Below, piece after piece: positions 1 to 5,492 of a stretch of 6,391 nucleotides of DNA (the first letter of the stretch is position 1; each line of letters opens with the position of its first letter). This DNA comes from an uncultured Eubacteriales bacterium (GTDB taxonomy: Bacteria > Bacillota > Clostridia > Lachnospirales > Bianqueaceae), in assembly GCA_902782895.1 (NCBI GenBank), contig CACZPA010000058.1, positions 1 through 6,391 on the forward strand. The letters run 5' to 3'. Made by a program: the position numbers and the translations under genes. The notes under the pieces are model-generated. The model made no database searches and had not been told where the DNA came from. It was given only the letters and a program-made list of their open reading frames with translations.

Positions 1-1050
1 CTGCGCAAGGCGGAAGCGACTGAAACGGTTGCAAACAACCATACATACACCCGTCCGTCCATGGACGAGATCCGCAAGGTCATGCAGGAGGCGGAACAGA
101 AGATCCTCGCTGCCGATCCGCGCATCTTCATGGTCAGTGAAATCGAATGGCAGGAGACCTCTACTTCCATCGAGATCACCAACTCTCTCGGACTGCATGT
201 CGAGGACGCCGGCGCTGCACAGATCTTTGTCGCCGGATGCGCCGCCCGTCAGGATGATCAGATCAAAAACGATTACAATATCCGCGTTGTAGAGGATCTC
301 GCGAAGCTCGATCTCGATGATTTCGTCAAAGAGCTGACCGACGACGTGCTCGGCAAGCTGGGCGGCTCCTCTGTCCCGACCGGATCCTACAAGGTCATTC
401 TGGATAAAAAGGCCATGACCAGTCTTTTCAGCGCGATGGTTCCGATGTTCTCCGGAGAAGATATCGGCAAGGGCATCTCTCCGCTCGCCGGCAAGCTCGG
501 ACAGCAGATTTTCTCCGACAAGATCACGATCGTAGATGATCCGCGCTGCACAGACGCCTTGAATATTCGTAACTATGACGATGAAGGATGCCCGACACGC
601 CGCAAGGTGCTCGTGGACAAGGGCGTTTTCTCCTGCATGCTGCACGATACCAAGTCCTCCATGGCCGCCGGCGCTGAAAGCACCGGAAACGGCTTCAAGC
701 ACAGCTACTCTTCTCCCGTACATATTACGCCTTATAACTGCTGCATCCTGCCGGGAACCAAGAGTCTCGACGAGCTGTGCGCGGAGATGGGCGAAGGCCT
801 TGTAATTACAAGCTTCGCGGGTCTGCATGCCGGAATCGATCACGTAACGGCGGATTTCTCCCTGCAGTGCGCGGGTTATTATGTAAAGAATGGCGTGAAG
901 GATCACAGCGTAAGTCTGATCACGGCCGCCGGCAATTTCTTCGACATGATGATGAACGTAACCGAGACTGCATCCGATCTGGAATGGTCCTACCGGACGA
1001 TTACCTGCCCTTCTGTCGCGTTTAAGTCCCTTTCGATCAGCGGAACGTAA
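1..1050 (+). CDS. pmbA: PmbA/TldE-like protein of the TldD/PmbA family, 5' end missing
   Basis: The reading frame is open from the first base, so the gene begins upstream; the ATG at 61 is an internal methionine, not the start. 349 residues are visible against roughly 450 for the family, so about 100 N-terminal residues are missing. Recognisable parts, counting from base 1, are a YTRPSMDEI segment near residue 16, a central stretch KVILDKKAMTSLFSAM with KGISPLAGKLG, the DDEGCPTRRKVLVDKGVF segment near 193-210, an STGNG motif near 227-231, and a C-terminal block with ADFSLQCAGYYVKNG. In this family TldD carries the HExxxH zinc site and acts with PmbA/TldE as a protease, known from microcin B17 maturation and CcdA turnover. 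No HExxxH is seen here, which fits the PmbA/TldE partner rather than TldD. The partner may lie just upstream, out of view. The next gene starts 32 bases downstream. Confidence 0.85.
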   Translation: MRKAEATETVANNHTYTRPSMDEIRKVMQEAEQKILAADPRIFMVSEIEWQETSTSIEITNSLGLHVEDAGAAQIFVAGCAARQDDQIKNDYNIRVVEDLAKLDLDDFVKELTDDVLGKLGGSSVPTGSYKVILDKKAMTSLFSAMVPMFSGEDIGKGISPLAGKLGQQIFSDKITIVDDPRCTDALNIRNYDDEGCPTRRKVLVDKGVFSCMLHDTKSSMAAGAESTGNGFKHSYSSPVHITPYNCCILPGTKSLDELCAEMGEGLVITSFAGLHAGIDHVTADFSLQCAGYYVKNGVKDHSVSLITAAGNFFDMMMNVTETASDLEWSYRTITCPSVAFKSLSISGT

Positions 1051-1082
1051 ATCAGCAGCGGATCAGAAAAAAAGGAGCATCT

Positions 1083-1769
1083 ATGAGTTTAGACAATTTT
1101 CTGGAAGACAGAACGATTTACGCGTTCGGGGACAGTATCGTCTACGGACATACGCACCCGGAATACTGCTTTATGCGGCAAATCCAGGAGCTTTTCCCCT
1201 GCAATCTGCGGATCTTTGCGGTAAACGGCGCGACTGTCATCGACAGCGATAACGCGATCCGTACACAGGTGGAAAACGCGCCCGCGACAAGCCCGGATTT
1301 CATCGTCTGGAATGGCTTTACGAATGATTGCTATGCCCGCAACGAATCGCACCTCGGCGCGATTTCAGAAGGCTTTGACGGTCCGTTTGATACAACAACG
1401 CTCTGCGGGGGCTTTGAGAATATTATCCATCTAATGAAGACCCGCTGGCCGAACGCGCGCATTATCTATGTCGCGATCCATCGTTCCAACGCCCGCCTCG
1501 ACACGATCCAGTATAAGGGTGAAACCGCCTGGGTCCAGCGCGTGATGCAGGATCTGACGCACGAGATGTGCCGCAAATGGGGCATCCGTATCGCGGATCT
1601 CTGGAACAATAGTCCTCTGGATACAAATCTGCCGGGATATGCCGATAAATACATTATCGACGGATCCGGCAGCCATCCGAACCGGGCCGCTTGCGCCAAA
1701 TATTACGCGTCGATCGTGACCGAAGCGCTTCGTCTCGAAACAGCCGAGCTCGAGAGAAAGGAGTCCTGA
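1083..1769 (+). CDS. SGNH/GDSL-family hydrolase
   Basis: A 228-residue protein with no signal peptide or membrane segment, so probably cytoplasmic. Block I is FGDSIVYGH with Ser18 as probable nucleophile. Gly49 in VNGAT may be the block II glycine. NGFTND at 77-82 supplies the block III Asn81. DGSGSHPN at 193-200 supplies the catalytic Asp193/His198 of block V, with two residues (SG) inserted compared with the usual DGxHPN spacing. These are the features of an esterase, lipase or carbohydrate deacetylase of the SGNH superfamily; the substrate cannot be told. The start is fixed by AAAGGAG at 1071-1077. It lies 32 bases after the pmbA-like gene, and its stop is separated by one base from the next start, so it is probably co-transcribed and translationally coupled with that gene. 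Confidence 0.88.
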   Translation: MSLDNFLEDRTIYAFGDSIVYGHTHPEYCFMRQIQELFPCNLRIFAVNGATVIDSDNAIRTQVENAPATSPDFIVWNGFTNDCYARNESHLGAISEGFDGPFDTTTLCGGFENIIHLMKTRWPNARIIYVAIHRSNARLDTIQYKGETAWVQRVMQDLTHEMCRKWGIRIADLWNNSPLDTNLPGYADKYIIDGSGSHPNRAACAKYYASIVTEALRLETAELERKES

Positions 1770-1770
1770 A

Positions 1771-2187
1771 ATGGCTGAATTCGGTATTGTGACACAGCTT
1801 CAGGGAGAATTTGCCAATGTGGAAATCGAACGTTCCGAAGCCTGTCAGCACTGCAACGCCTGTCTGCCTTCTCTGACCGGGCAGAAAATGGTTCTGTACG
1901 CCAGGAACGCGGCGAACGCCAAGCCCGGCGACAAGGTCACGATCAGCCTGACGCAGAATGGCTTCCTGTCCGCGATCAGTTTGCTCTACGTGATCCCCGC
2001 GGCGGTTTTTCTCGTACTGCTGCTCGTCAGCTATCTGCTGAACCTCTCGGAATGGCTGTGTCTGGGTATCGCGATCGCGGGCGTCGCGGTCGCTTATGTC
2101 CTGCTCCACAAATACGAGAAGAAGCTGAACAAAGAGCGTTATACACCGGTAATAGACAAGATTTTAGAAGAACAGCCATCTGTATAA
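1771..2187 (+). CDS. RseC/MucC-family membrane protein
   Basis: A 138-residue protein with the RseC-family plan. A short beta-rich N-terminal domain (GIVTQLQGEFANVEIE) is followed by a cysteine cluster C25-x2-C28-x2-C31. Two membrane helices lie at about 65-90 and 94-113, and a charged cytoplasmic tail follows (HKYEKKLNKER). In proteobacteria RseC assists the SoxR-reducing Rsx/Rnf complex and is linked to RseB/sigma-E; in Clostridia relatives are often found near Rnf genes. No Rnf gene is visible here, so the partner is unknown. The cysteine triplet may bind a metal or Fe-S centre (inference). The ribosome site AAAGGAG at 1757-1763 lies inside the end of the upstream SGNH gene, one base separating stop and start, which implies coupled translation. 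Confidence 0.8.
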   Translation: MAEFGIVTQLQGEFANVEIERSEACQHCNACLPSLTGQKMVLYARNAANAKPGDKVTISLTQNGFLSAISLLYVIPAAVFLVLLLVSYLLNLSEWLCLGIAIAGVAVAYVLLHKYEKKLNKERYTPVIDKILEEQPSV

Positions 2188-2215
2188 ACAGCTTTTACAA
2201 ATAGGGGGAATTCCA

Positions 2216-2359
2216 TTGAGAGATAAAGACATCCGCGAAATGCGGCTGACAGCGATCCGTCTCCGTCTGGATCTTCTGGAGATGTTTGGCTGCGACGGCA
2301 TGCGGACGGGTCACTGGGGCGGTTCCAGCGAGGGATCTGGCGGATTATATTCAGAGTAA
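2216..2359 (+). pseudogene. Truncated transketolase N-terminus-like fragment, 47 codons, TTG start
   Basis: A strong ribosome site AGGGGG at 2203-2208 sits 7 bases before a TTG codon that opens a 47-codon frame ending in TAA at 2357-2359. The translation begins MRDKDIREMRLTAIRLRLDL and continues with LLEM and, after a few residues, TGHWGGSSE. The pattern arginine-rich helix, R-D-LLEM, then GHxGGS resembles the start of transketolase N-terminal subunits, where GH-GGS contributes to thiamine diphosphate binding. The normal protein is far longer, so this would be a 5' remnant cut where the downstream 125-base palindrome begins (2337). It could instead be a genuine small protein. The homology is recognised by eye only. 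It follows the RseC-like gene by 28 bases and is probably in the same transcript. Confidence 0.45.
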
Positions 2360-2461
2360 TCTCTAACACAAAAAGCGGGCACTCGGTTGCACACATTTTA
2401 AAGGCGCAACCGAGGTGCCCGCTTTTTTGTGTTACCAATTCAGCGAAGCATAATCCGCCAG
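2337..2461. repeat. 125-base imperfect palindrome enclosing hairpin 1
   Basis: Perfect 12-base inverted repeats CTGGCGGATTAT (2337-2348) and ATAATCCGCCAG (2450-2461) lie exactly 15 bases outside each arm of hairpin 1, giving a symmetric palindrome. The left copy overlaps the end of the transketolase-like fragment. No target-site duplication is evident in the flanks. It could be a small MITE-like insertion or a rearrangement scar; neither is proven. Confidence 0.6.
2364..2434. terminator. Bidirectional terminator hairpin 1 with the shared ACACATTTTAAAGGC loop
   Basis: Arms at 2364-2390 and 2406-2434 pair along their whole length except for a bulged G2414, eight pairs below the loop, and one surplus T in the T-run. 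The 15-base loop is 2391-2405. On the plus strand the GC-rich stem is followed by six T (2423-2428) and would end the rseC-like transcript; on the minus strand the A-run gives five U and would end the XRE transcript. The loop is identical to that of hairpin 2 at 3250-3309. Confidence 0.85.
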
Positions 2462-2527
2462 TCACTTCTGCGGTCAGGTGCAGACCTGGCATCGGAAACA
2501 GGAACAAGGGCTGTGGGCTGTCGGTGG

Positions 2528-3103
2528 TCAAATCAGCTGGTAGGTTGCTTTTCGGAATGTATAGTTGCCGAAGTCGAATTTCTTGGGATCTACTTTGTTG
2601 GCAAGTTCTCTGCTTGTTATGAAATCGACTGATACATTTACCAGCAGCTGTCTTCCTCCGGTTTCAACAAGATAGTACGCCGAAGTGTCGTTCAGATAAT
2701 CTGCCCCTTGGATGATGCCGGGGCCTGCGATAAGATCCGCAAGCCACTCGCCCTTGCTCATCTTTTTTCTGCGGATGAGAGGGTAAATCGCGTCGGCAGT
2801 GCTGTATCTGGAATAGCAGGCCGCGTCTTTTTTATCGCGGCACTTGCCCGACACTTCCAACGAATCAAGATCAACGGTTTCTTTCGTTTCGTTAAAACTG
2901 AGCTTCTCGTCCTCATCCAAAAGATAGTCCAGACTGATATTCAGCAGCTGCGCTATCGCTTTCAGATTGTTTACATCCGGCATCCCTTTGTCGGATTCCC
3001 ACTTTGCTATCGCAGATCTTGATACACTCATCTTCTCGGCAAACTGCTCCTGAGACAATCCTGCTTCTTTTCTTGCTTCCTTAAGCTTCTCTCCAAATGT
3101 CAT
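2528..3103 (-). CDS. XRE-family helix-turn-helix regulator with an unrecognised C-terminal domain
   Basis: A 191-residue protein. Residues 5-60 form a typical Cro/C1-type HTH (LKEARKEAGLSQEQFAEKMS, then the recognition helix SRSAIAKWE at 28-36, then PDVNNLKAIAQLLNISLDYLL). An acidic linker at about 62-90 leads to a C-terminal part of about 95 residues that I do not recognise. That part contains a basic patch IRRKKMSKGEW near 110-120 and a predicted strand-rich end (AYYLVETGGRQLLVNVSVDF). No membrane helix or peptidase motif is seen, so the C-terminus is probably a ligand- or protein-sensing domain (inference). The start is supported by AAAAGGAGG eight bases upstream (plus-strand 3112-3120). 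It stands alone between two convergent operons, has its own promoter and is flanked by the two shared-loop hairpins; autorepression through the upstream GCTGTWAC sites is likely but unproven. Confidence 0.85.
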   Translation of the reverse strand: MTFGEKLKEARKEAGLSQEQFAEKMSVSRSAIAKWESDKGMPDVNNLKAIAQLLNISLDYLLDEDEKLSFNETKETVDLDSLEVSGKCRDKKDAACYSRYSTADAIYPLIRRKKMSKGEWLADLIAGPGIIQGADYLNDTSAYYLVETGGRQLLVNVSVDFITSRELANKVDPKKFDFGNYTFRKATYQLI

Positions 3104-3156
3104 GATGAAGGCCTCCTTTTAAAATTCCGCTCTGTGCGGTTTTTCCTTACAGCCTC

Positions 3157-3185
3157 ATCATAGTCCGGGAACCCCGTGACAGTAA
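3157..3185 (-). promoter_or_regulatory. Probable promoter of the XRE gene
   Basis: Read on the minus strand, a -35-like TTACTG (plus 3180-3185), a 17-base spacer and a -10 TATGAT (plus 3157-3162) precede the XRE start by about 50 bases. The -10 is good and the -35 weak, consistent with a regulated promoter. The leader contains a small CCGC/GCGG hairpin at 3127-3139. Confidence 0.55.
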
Positions 3186-3193
3186 AGGGACGT

Positions 3194-3225
3194 GCTGTAA
3201 CAACGCTGTTACTCTTCGTAACAGC
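3194..3225. promoter_or_regulatory. Triple GCTGTWAC operator cluster upstream of the XRE gene
   Basis: Three copies of one 8-base element: GCTGTAAC at 3194-3201, GCTGTTAC at 3205-3212 and its exact inverse GTAACAGC at 3218-3225. The second and third form a perfect 8-base dyad with a 5-base spacer; the first is a direct repeat 11 bases away, about one helical turn. The cluster sits just upstream of the predicted XRE -35 box, as expected for a dimeric repressor or activator site. Confidence 0.6.
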
Positions 3226-3249
3226 AGGCTTTATCGTGTTTATAACGTC

Positions 3250-3309
3250 AAAACACCGGCCTACTTGGTGCGCCTTTAAAATGTGTGCACCAAGAGGTCG
3301 GTGTTTTTT
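3250..3309. terminator. Bidirectional terminator hairpin 2 with the shared ACACATTTTAAAGGC loop
   Basis: The arms pair at 3250-3271 and 3287-3307 with a single bulged A3263 (a T on the minus strand) eight pairs below the loop. On the minus strand it follows the uraA stop by 18 bases and ends in a TTTT run, so it should terminate the pyrR-uraA transcript. On the plus strand it is followed by six T (3304-3309). The loop, 3272-3286, is the exact reverse complement of the hairpin 1 loop, while the stem sequence is unrelated. Confidence 0.85.
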
Positions 3310-3327
3310 GATAGTTCAGAATCTGTA

Positions 3328-4665
3328 TTATTTAGTCTTCTTACGATTGACCAGCAGATTCGTAATGATACCCAGAATCAGCGCGCATGCGATGGAGGTA
3401 ATCGTGACATTACCGAAGGAAACGGTCAGTCCACCGATACCGCAGATCAGGATAACCGCTACGACGAAGAGGTTCTTGTTCTCTCCAAGATCTACGTTCT
3501 GGATCATCTTCAGTCCGCTGACAGCGATGAAGCCGTACAGGGTGATGCAGACGCCGCCCATGACGCAGTTCGGGATCGTTGCCAGGAAGGTAACGAACGG
3601 TCCGAAGAAAGAGATGACAAGCGCCATGATCGCTGTTGTCAGGATCGTACGGATAGAAGCGTTGCCGGTGATCGCGACGCAGCCTACGGACTCGCCGTAT
3701 GTCGTGTTCGGGCAGCCGCCGAACAGCGCGCCGGCGATGGAGCCTACGCCGTCACCCAGCAGGGTGCGATGCAGACCAGGCTCAACGAGCAGGTCCTGAT
3801 CGATGATGGAAGACAGGTTCTTGTGGTCCGCGATGTGCTCAGCGAATACAACGAACGCAACCGGAATATAGGCAACCGCTACGGTAGCGATGTAGGAACC
3901 GGTCATTTCCTTCAGTCCGGTGCCGGCCTGAATAAAGGTGAAATCCGGAACCGCGAACAGCTTCATGTCAGCGAAAACACTGAAATCGATAACCTGCAGC
4001 GCGGGATTGTTGGTCGCGTTGCCGATAACGGTGAAGATCGCAGCGCAGATATAACCGGCCAGGATTCCCAGAATGAAGGGGATCAGCTTGACCATCTTCT
4101 TGCCGTATACGGAACAGAGGATAACTGTGAAAAGTGTAACCAGACCGCAGATCAGAGCGACGTACGGGCTCGCGGTGGAAGCTCCTGCAGCGTCAAGGAC
4201 TTTGCCCTTGGTCAGATCGCCGACCGCGTTAACAGCCAGGGACAGACCGATGATGGAAACCGTAGGTCCGATAACGACCGGAGGCATCAGTCTGTTGATC
4301 CACTTAACTCCAGCGGCCTTAACGATCGCGGAGATCACAACATAGACAAGACCGGCGAAAATCGCTCCGCAGATCAGTCCGGCGTAGCCGAGCTGTGTGG
4401 AAGCCGCTCCTGCGAAAGCCGCCAGCATCGATCCGATAAACGCGAAGGAAGATCCCAGGAAAACCGGGCTTCTGAACTTCGTGAACAGCAGATAGACGAT
4501 CGTGCCTACGCCTGCGCCGAAAAGCGCCGCAGACTGGGACATGCCGTTGCCGACGATCGCGGGGACCGCGATCGTCGCGGCCAGAATCGCGAGCAGCTGC
4601 TGGAAGCCGAATACGATCAGCTGTCCAAACTTCGGCTTGTCATCAATTCCGTACGTAAGTTTCAT
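3328..4665 (-). CDS. uraA: Uracil permease, NCS2 (UraA/PyrP) family
   Basis: A 445-residue polytopic inner-membrane protein, close to the usual family length (E. coli UraA is 429). It should import uracil by proton symport. Family hallmarks are GSSFAFIGSM near 71-80, the AEHIADHKN segment with Glu276, and PNTTYGESVG with Glu325. The 49-residue spacing of these two glutamates equals that of the substrate-binding Glu241 and Glu290 of E. coli UraA. Fourteen membrane segments are expected for the family; many hydrophobic stretches are evident but I did not delimit all. The start is supported by GGAGGG eight bases upstream on the minus strand. It lies 50 bases after pyrR in the same direction, the order of the pyrR-pyrP pair at the head of Gram-positive pyr operons, so it is probably controlled by the pyrR leader. 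Hairpin 2 ends the operon; no other pyr genes follow. Confidence 0.95.
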   Translation of the reverse strand: MKLTYGIDDKPKFGQLIVFGFQQLLAILAATIAVPAIVGNGMSQSAALFGAGVGTIVYLLFTKFRSPVFLGSSFAFIGSMLAAFAGAASTQLGYAGLICGAIFAGLVYVVISAIVKAAGVKWINRLMPPVVIGPTVSIIGLSLAVNAVGDLTKGKVLDAAGASTASPYVALICGLVTLFTVILCSVYGKKMVKLIPFILGILAGYICAAIFTVIGNATNNPALQVIDFSVFADMKLFAVPDFTFIQAGTGLKEMTGSYIATVAVAYIPVAFVVFAEHIADHKNLSSIIDQDLLVEPGLHRTLLGDGVGSIAGALFGGCPNTTYGESVGCVAITGNASIRTILTTAIMALVISFFGPFVTFLATIPNCVMGGVCITLYGFIAVSGLKMIQNVDLGENKNLFVVAVILICGIGGLTVSFGNVTITSIACALILGIITNLLVNRKKTK

Positions 4666-4691
4666 TTGAATTACCCTCCGTTGTAATATTT

Positions 4692-4705
4692 TTACAGTAC
4701 TGTAA
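4692..4705. repeat. Perfect 14-base palindrome TTACAGTACTGTAA
   Basis: The palindrome lies in the 50-base gap between pyrR and uraA, 11 bases after the pyrR stop. It has no loop and no following T-run on the minus strand, so it is not a terminator. It may be a protein-binding site or a short mRNA hairpin that sets the uraA level (inference). Confidence 0.5.
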
Positions 4706-4715
4706 TCCTTACTTC

Positions 4716-5252
4716 TTACAGACCGTAGAGCTCTACACAGGTCCTTCCGTCAAAATCCGGAAGAGATACCTTAATCACTTCATTGCGCGATGTGGGGACA
4801 TTTTTGCCGACGAAATCCGCCCGGATAGGCAGCTCTCTGTGGCCTCTGTCCACCAGAACGGCAAGCTCGATCTTTGCGGGACGCCCCTGGATGAAGATCG
4901 CCTCAATCGCCGCGCGCGCGGTCCGTCCCGTGTACAGAACATCATCTGTCAGAATAATGACCGAACCCGTAACGCTGAAAGGTATCTTCGTCTCATTGAC
5001 CTTGGGAAGCTCCTGCACCTCTGTCAGATCGTCGCGGTACAGATTGATATCCAGCTCTCCGACCGGTATCTCCTTGCCCTCAATCTCACGAATGCACTCC
5101 GCGAGCTTCCTGGCGATCGGAACGCCTCTGCGGCGCACGCCGATCAGTGCAAGATTCTCCGTGCCCTGATTCTTCTCCAGAATCTCATGGGCGATACGGG
5201 TTATCGTGCGCTCCACTGCCGCCTCGTCCATCAGCTCTGCCTTCAGTTCCAA
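4716..5252 (-). CDS. pyrR: Bifunctional pyr operon attenuation regulator / uracil phosphoribosyltransferase PyrR
   Basis: A 178-residue protein of normal PyrR length. It begins ELKAELMDEAAVERTITRIA, the conserved N-terminus. The PRPP-binding loop is VIILTDDVLYTGRT at 98-111, and DRGHRELPIRADFVGKN lies at 135-151. PyrR binds pyr leader RNA when UMP or UTP is plentiful and promotes termination; it also makes UMP from uracil and PRPP. Start choice: a GTG at 5261 extends the frame by three codons, but it overlaps the ribosome site GGAGG (plus 5261-5265) and cannot use it. The TTG at 5252-5250 lies eight bases beyond that site and gives the family-typical N-terminus, so I take TTG. It heads the pyrR-uraA operon and has its own attenuator leader. 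Confidence 0.95.
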   Translation of the reverse strand: MELKAELMDEAAVERTITRIAHEILEKNQGTENLALIGVRRRGVPIARKLAECIREIEGKEIPVGELDINLYRDDLTEVQELPKVNETKIPFSVTGSVIILTDDVLYTGRTARAAIEAIFIQGRPAKIELAVLVDRGHRELPIRADFVGKNVPTSRNEVIKVSLPDFDGRTCVELYGL

Positions 5253-5268
5253 TCCTGTCACCTCCGTT

Positions 5269-5300
5269 AAAAAAGCCTCACCGCAGGATGCGGCAAGGCT
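5269..5300 (-). terminator. Leader terminator (attenuator) in front of pyrR
   Basis: On the minus strand AGCCTTGCCGCA pairs with TGCGGTGAGGCT (12 pairs, two of them G-U) around a 3-base loop, directly followed by six T. The T-run ends three bases before the pyrR ribosome site. A terminator between a promoter and its gene is the sign of attenuation control. Confidence 0.9.
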
Positions 5301-5356
5301 GATATGCAGATTAAATGTGTCTGAACCTTGTCGATCTCCCGGATCAACTTAAAAGT
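5294..5356 (-). promoter_or_regulatory. PyrR-type antiterminator and PyrR-loop-like hairpin
   Basis: On the minus strand CAAGGTT (plus 5324-5330) can pair with AGCCTTG (plus 5294-5300), the 5' arm of the leader terminator, and CAGA/TCTG (5320-5323 with 5307-5310) stack inside. This antiterminator excludes the terminator. Upstream, GTTGATC/GATCGAC (plus 5330-5348) encloses CGGGA; the run CCGGGA fits the CNGNGA core of the PyrR RNA-binding loop, though the closing pairs deviate from the Bacillus consensus. A 4-base lower stem (5353-5356 with 5325-5328) would hide the antiterminator arm when PyrR binds. Known mechanism, partly inferred fold. Confidence 0.7.
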
Positions 5357-5368
5357 ATCGCTTCAGAA

Positions 5369-5397
5369 ATAATATACTATTCTTACGAATTTGTAAA
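5369..5397 (-). promoter_or_regulatory. Promoter of the pyrR-uraA operon
   Basis: On the minus strand TTTACA (plus 5392-5397), a 17-base spacer and TATTAT (plus 5369-5374) form a good sigma-A-type promoter. Transcription would start near 5362, giving a leader of about 110 bases that holds the complete attenuator. Confidence 0.75.
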
Positions 5398-5427
5398 GAG
5401 TTTTTTGGAGCAACTTTCAAAAAAATG

Positions 5428-5436
5428 TGTTATAAT
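5428..5436 (+). promoter_or_regulatory. Extended -10 promoter of the CarD-like gene
   Basis: TGTTATAAT combines a consensus TATAAT (5431-5436) with the TG of an extended -10. No convincing -35 is found 16-18 bases upstream, which an extended -10 can tolerate. The start would be near 5443, about 50 bases before the ATG. It is divergent from the pyrR promoter. Confidence 0.65.
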
Positions 5437-5492
5437 AAATCCGTAACAATGAAGTCTGGGGCCTTGTATGCCCGTATAGAAAGGAAGGTTGA

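Noticed and set aside
61..63. ATG at 61 as the start of the pmbA-like gene
   Set aside because: The frame is open back to base 1, family-like sequence precedes the ATG, no ribosome site is present, and the protein would lack a large conserved N-terminal part.
1654..2109. Minus-strand open frame of 151 codons
   Set aside because: It is a shadow of the SGNH and RseC-like genes, with a low-complexity R/D/Q-rich translation.
2139..2531. Minus-strand open frame of 130 codons
   Set aside because: It runs through the terminator hairpin and the palindrome, overlaps the 3' end of the RseC-like gene, and has no recognisable domain or ribosome site.
3127..3144. Small CCGC/GCGG hairpin followed by five T as a plus-strand terminator
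   Set aside because: The stem has only four pairs and no plus-strand gene ends near it, so it is probably incidental to the XRE leader.
2364..3309. Integron attC sites flanking a gene cassette
   Set aside because: attC sites keep conserved ends (RYYYAAC and GTTRRRY) and vary in the loop. Here the loop is constant and the stems vary, the two hairpins are in inverted orientation, and no integrase is seen.
3283..4686. Long plus-strand open frame of 467 codons
   Set aside because: It is the antisense of uraA. Its translation is rich in D, R, N and Q without domain character, whereas the minus strand gives a clear permease.
4839..5270. Plus-strand open frame of 143 codons
   Set aside because: It lies antisense to pyrR, whose identity is certain, and it has no supporting ribosome site.
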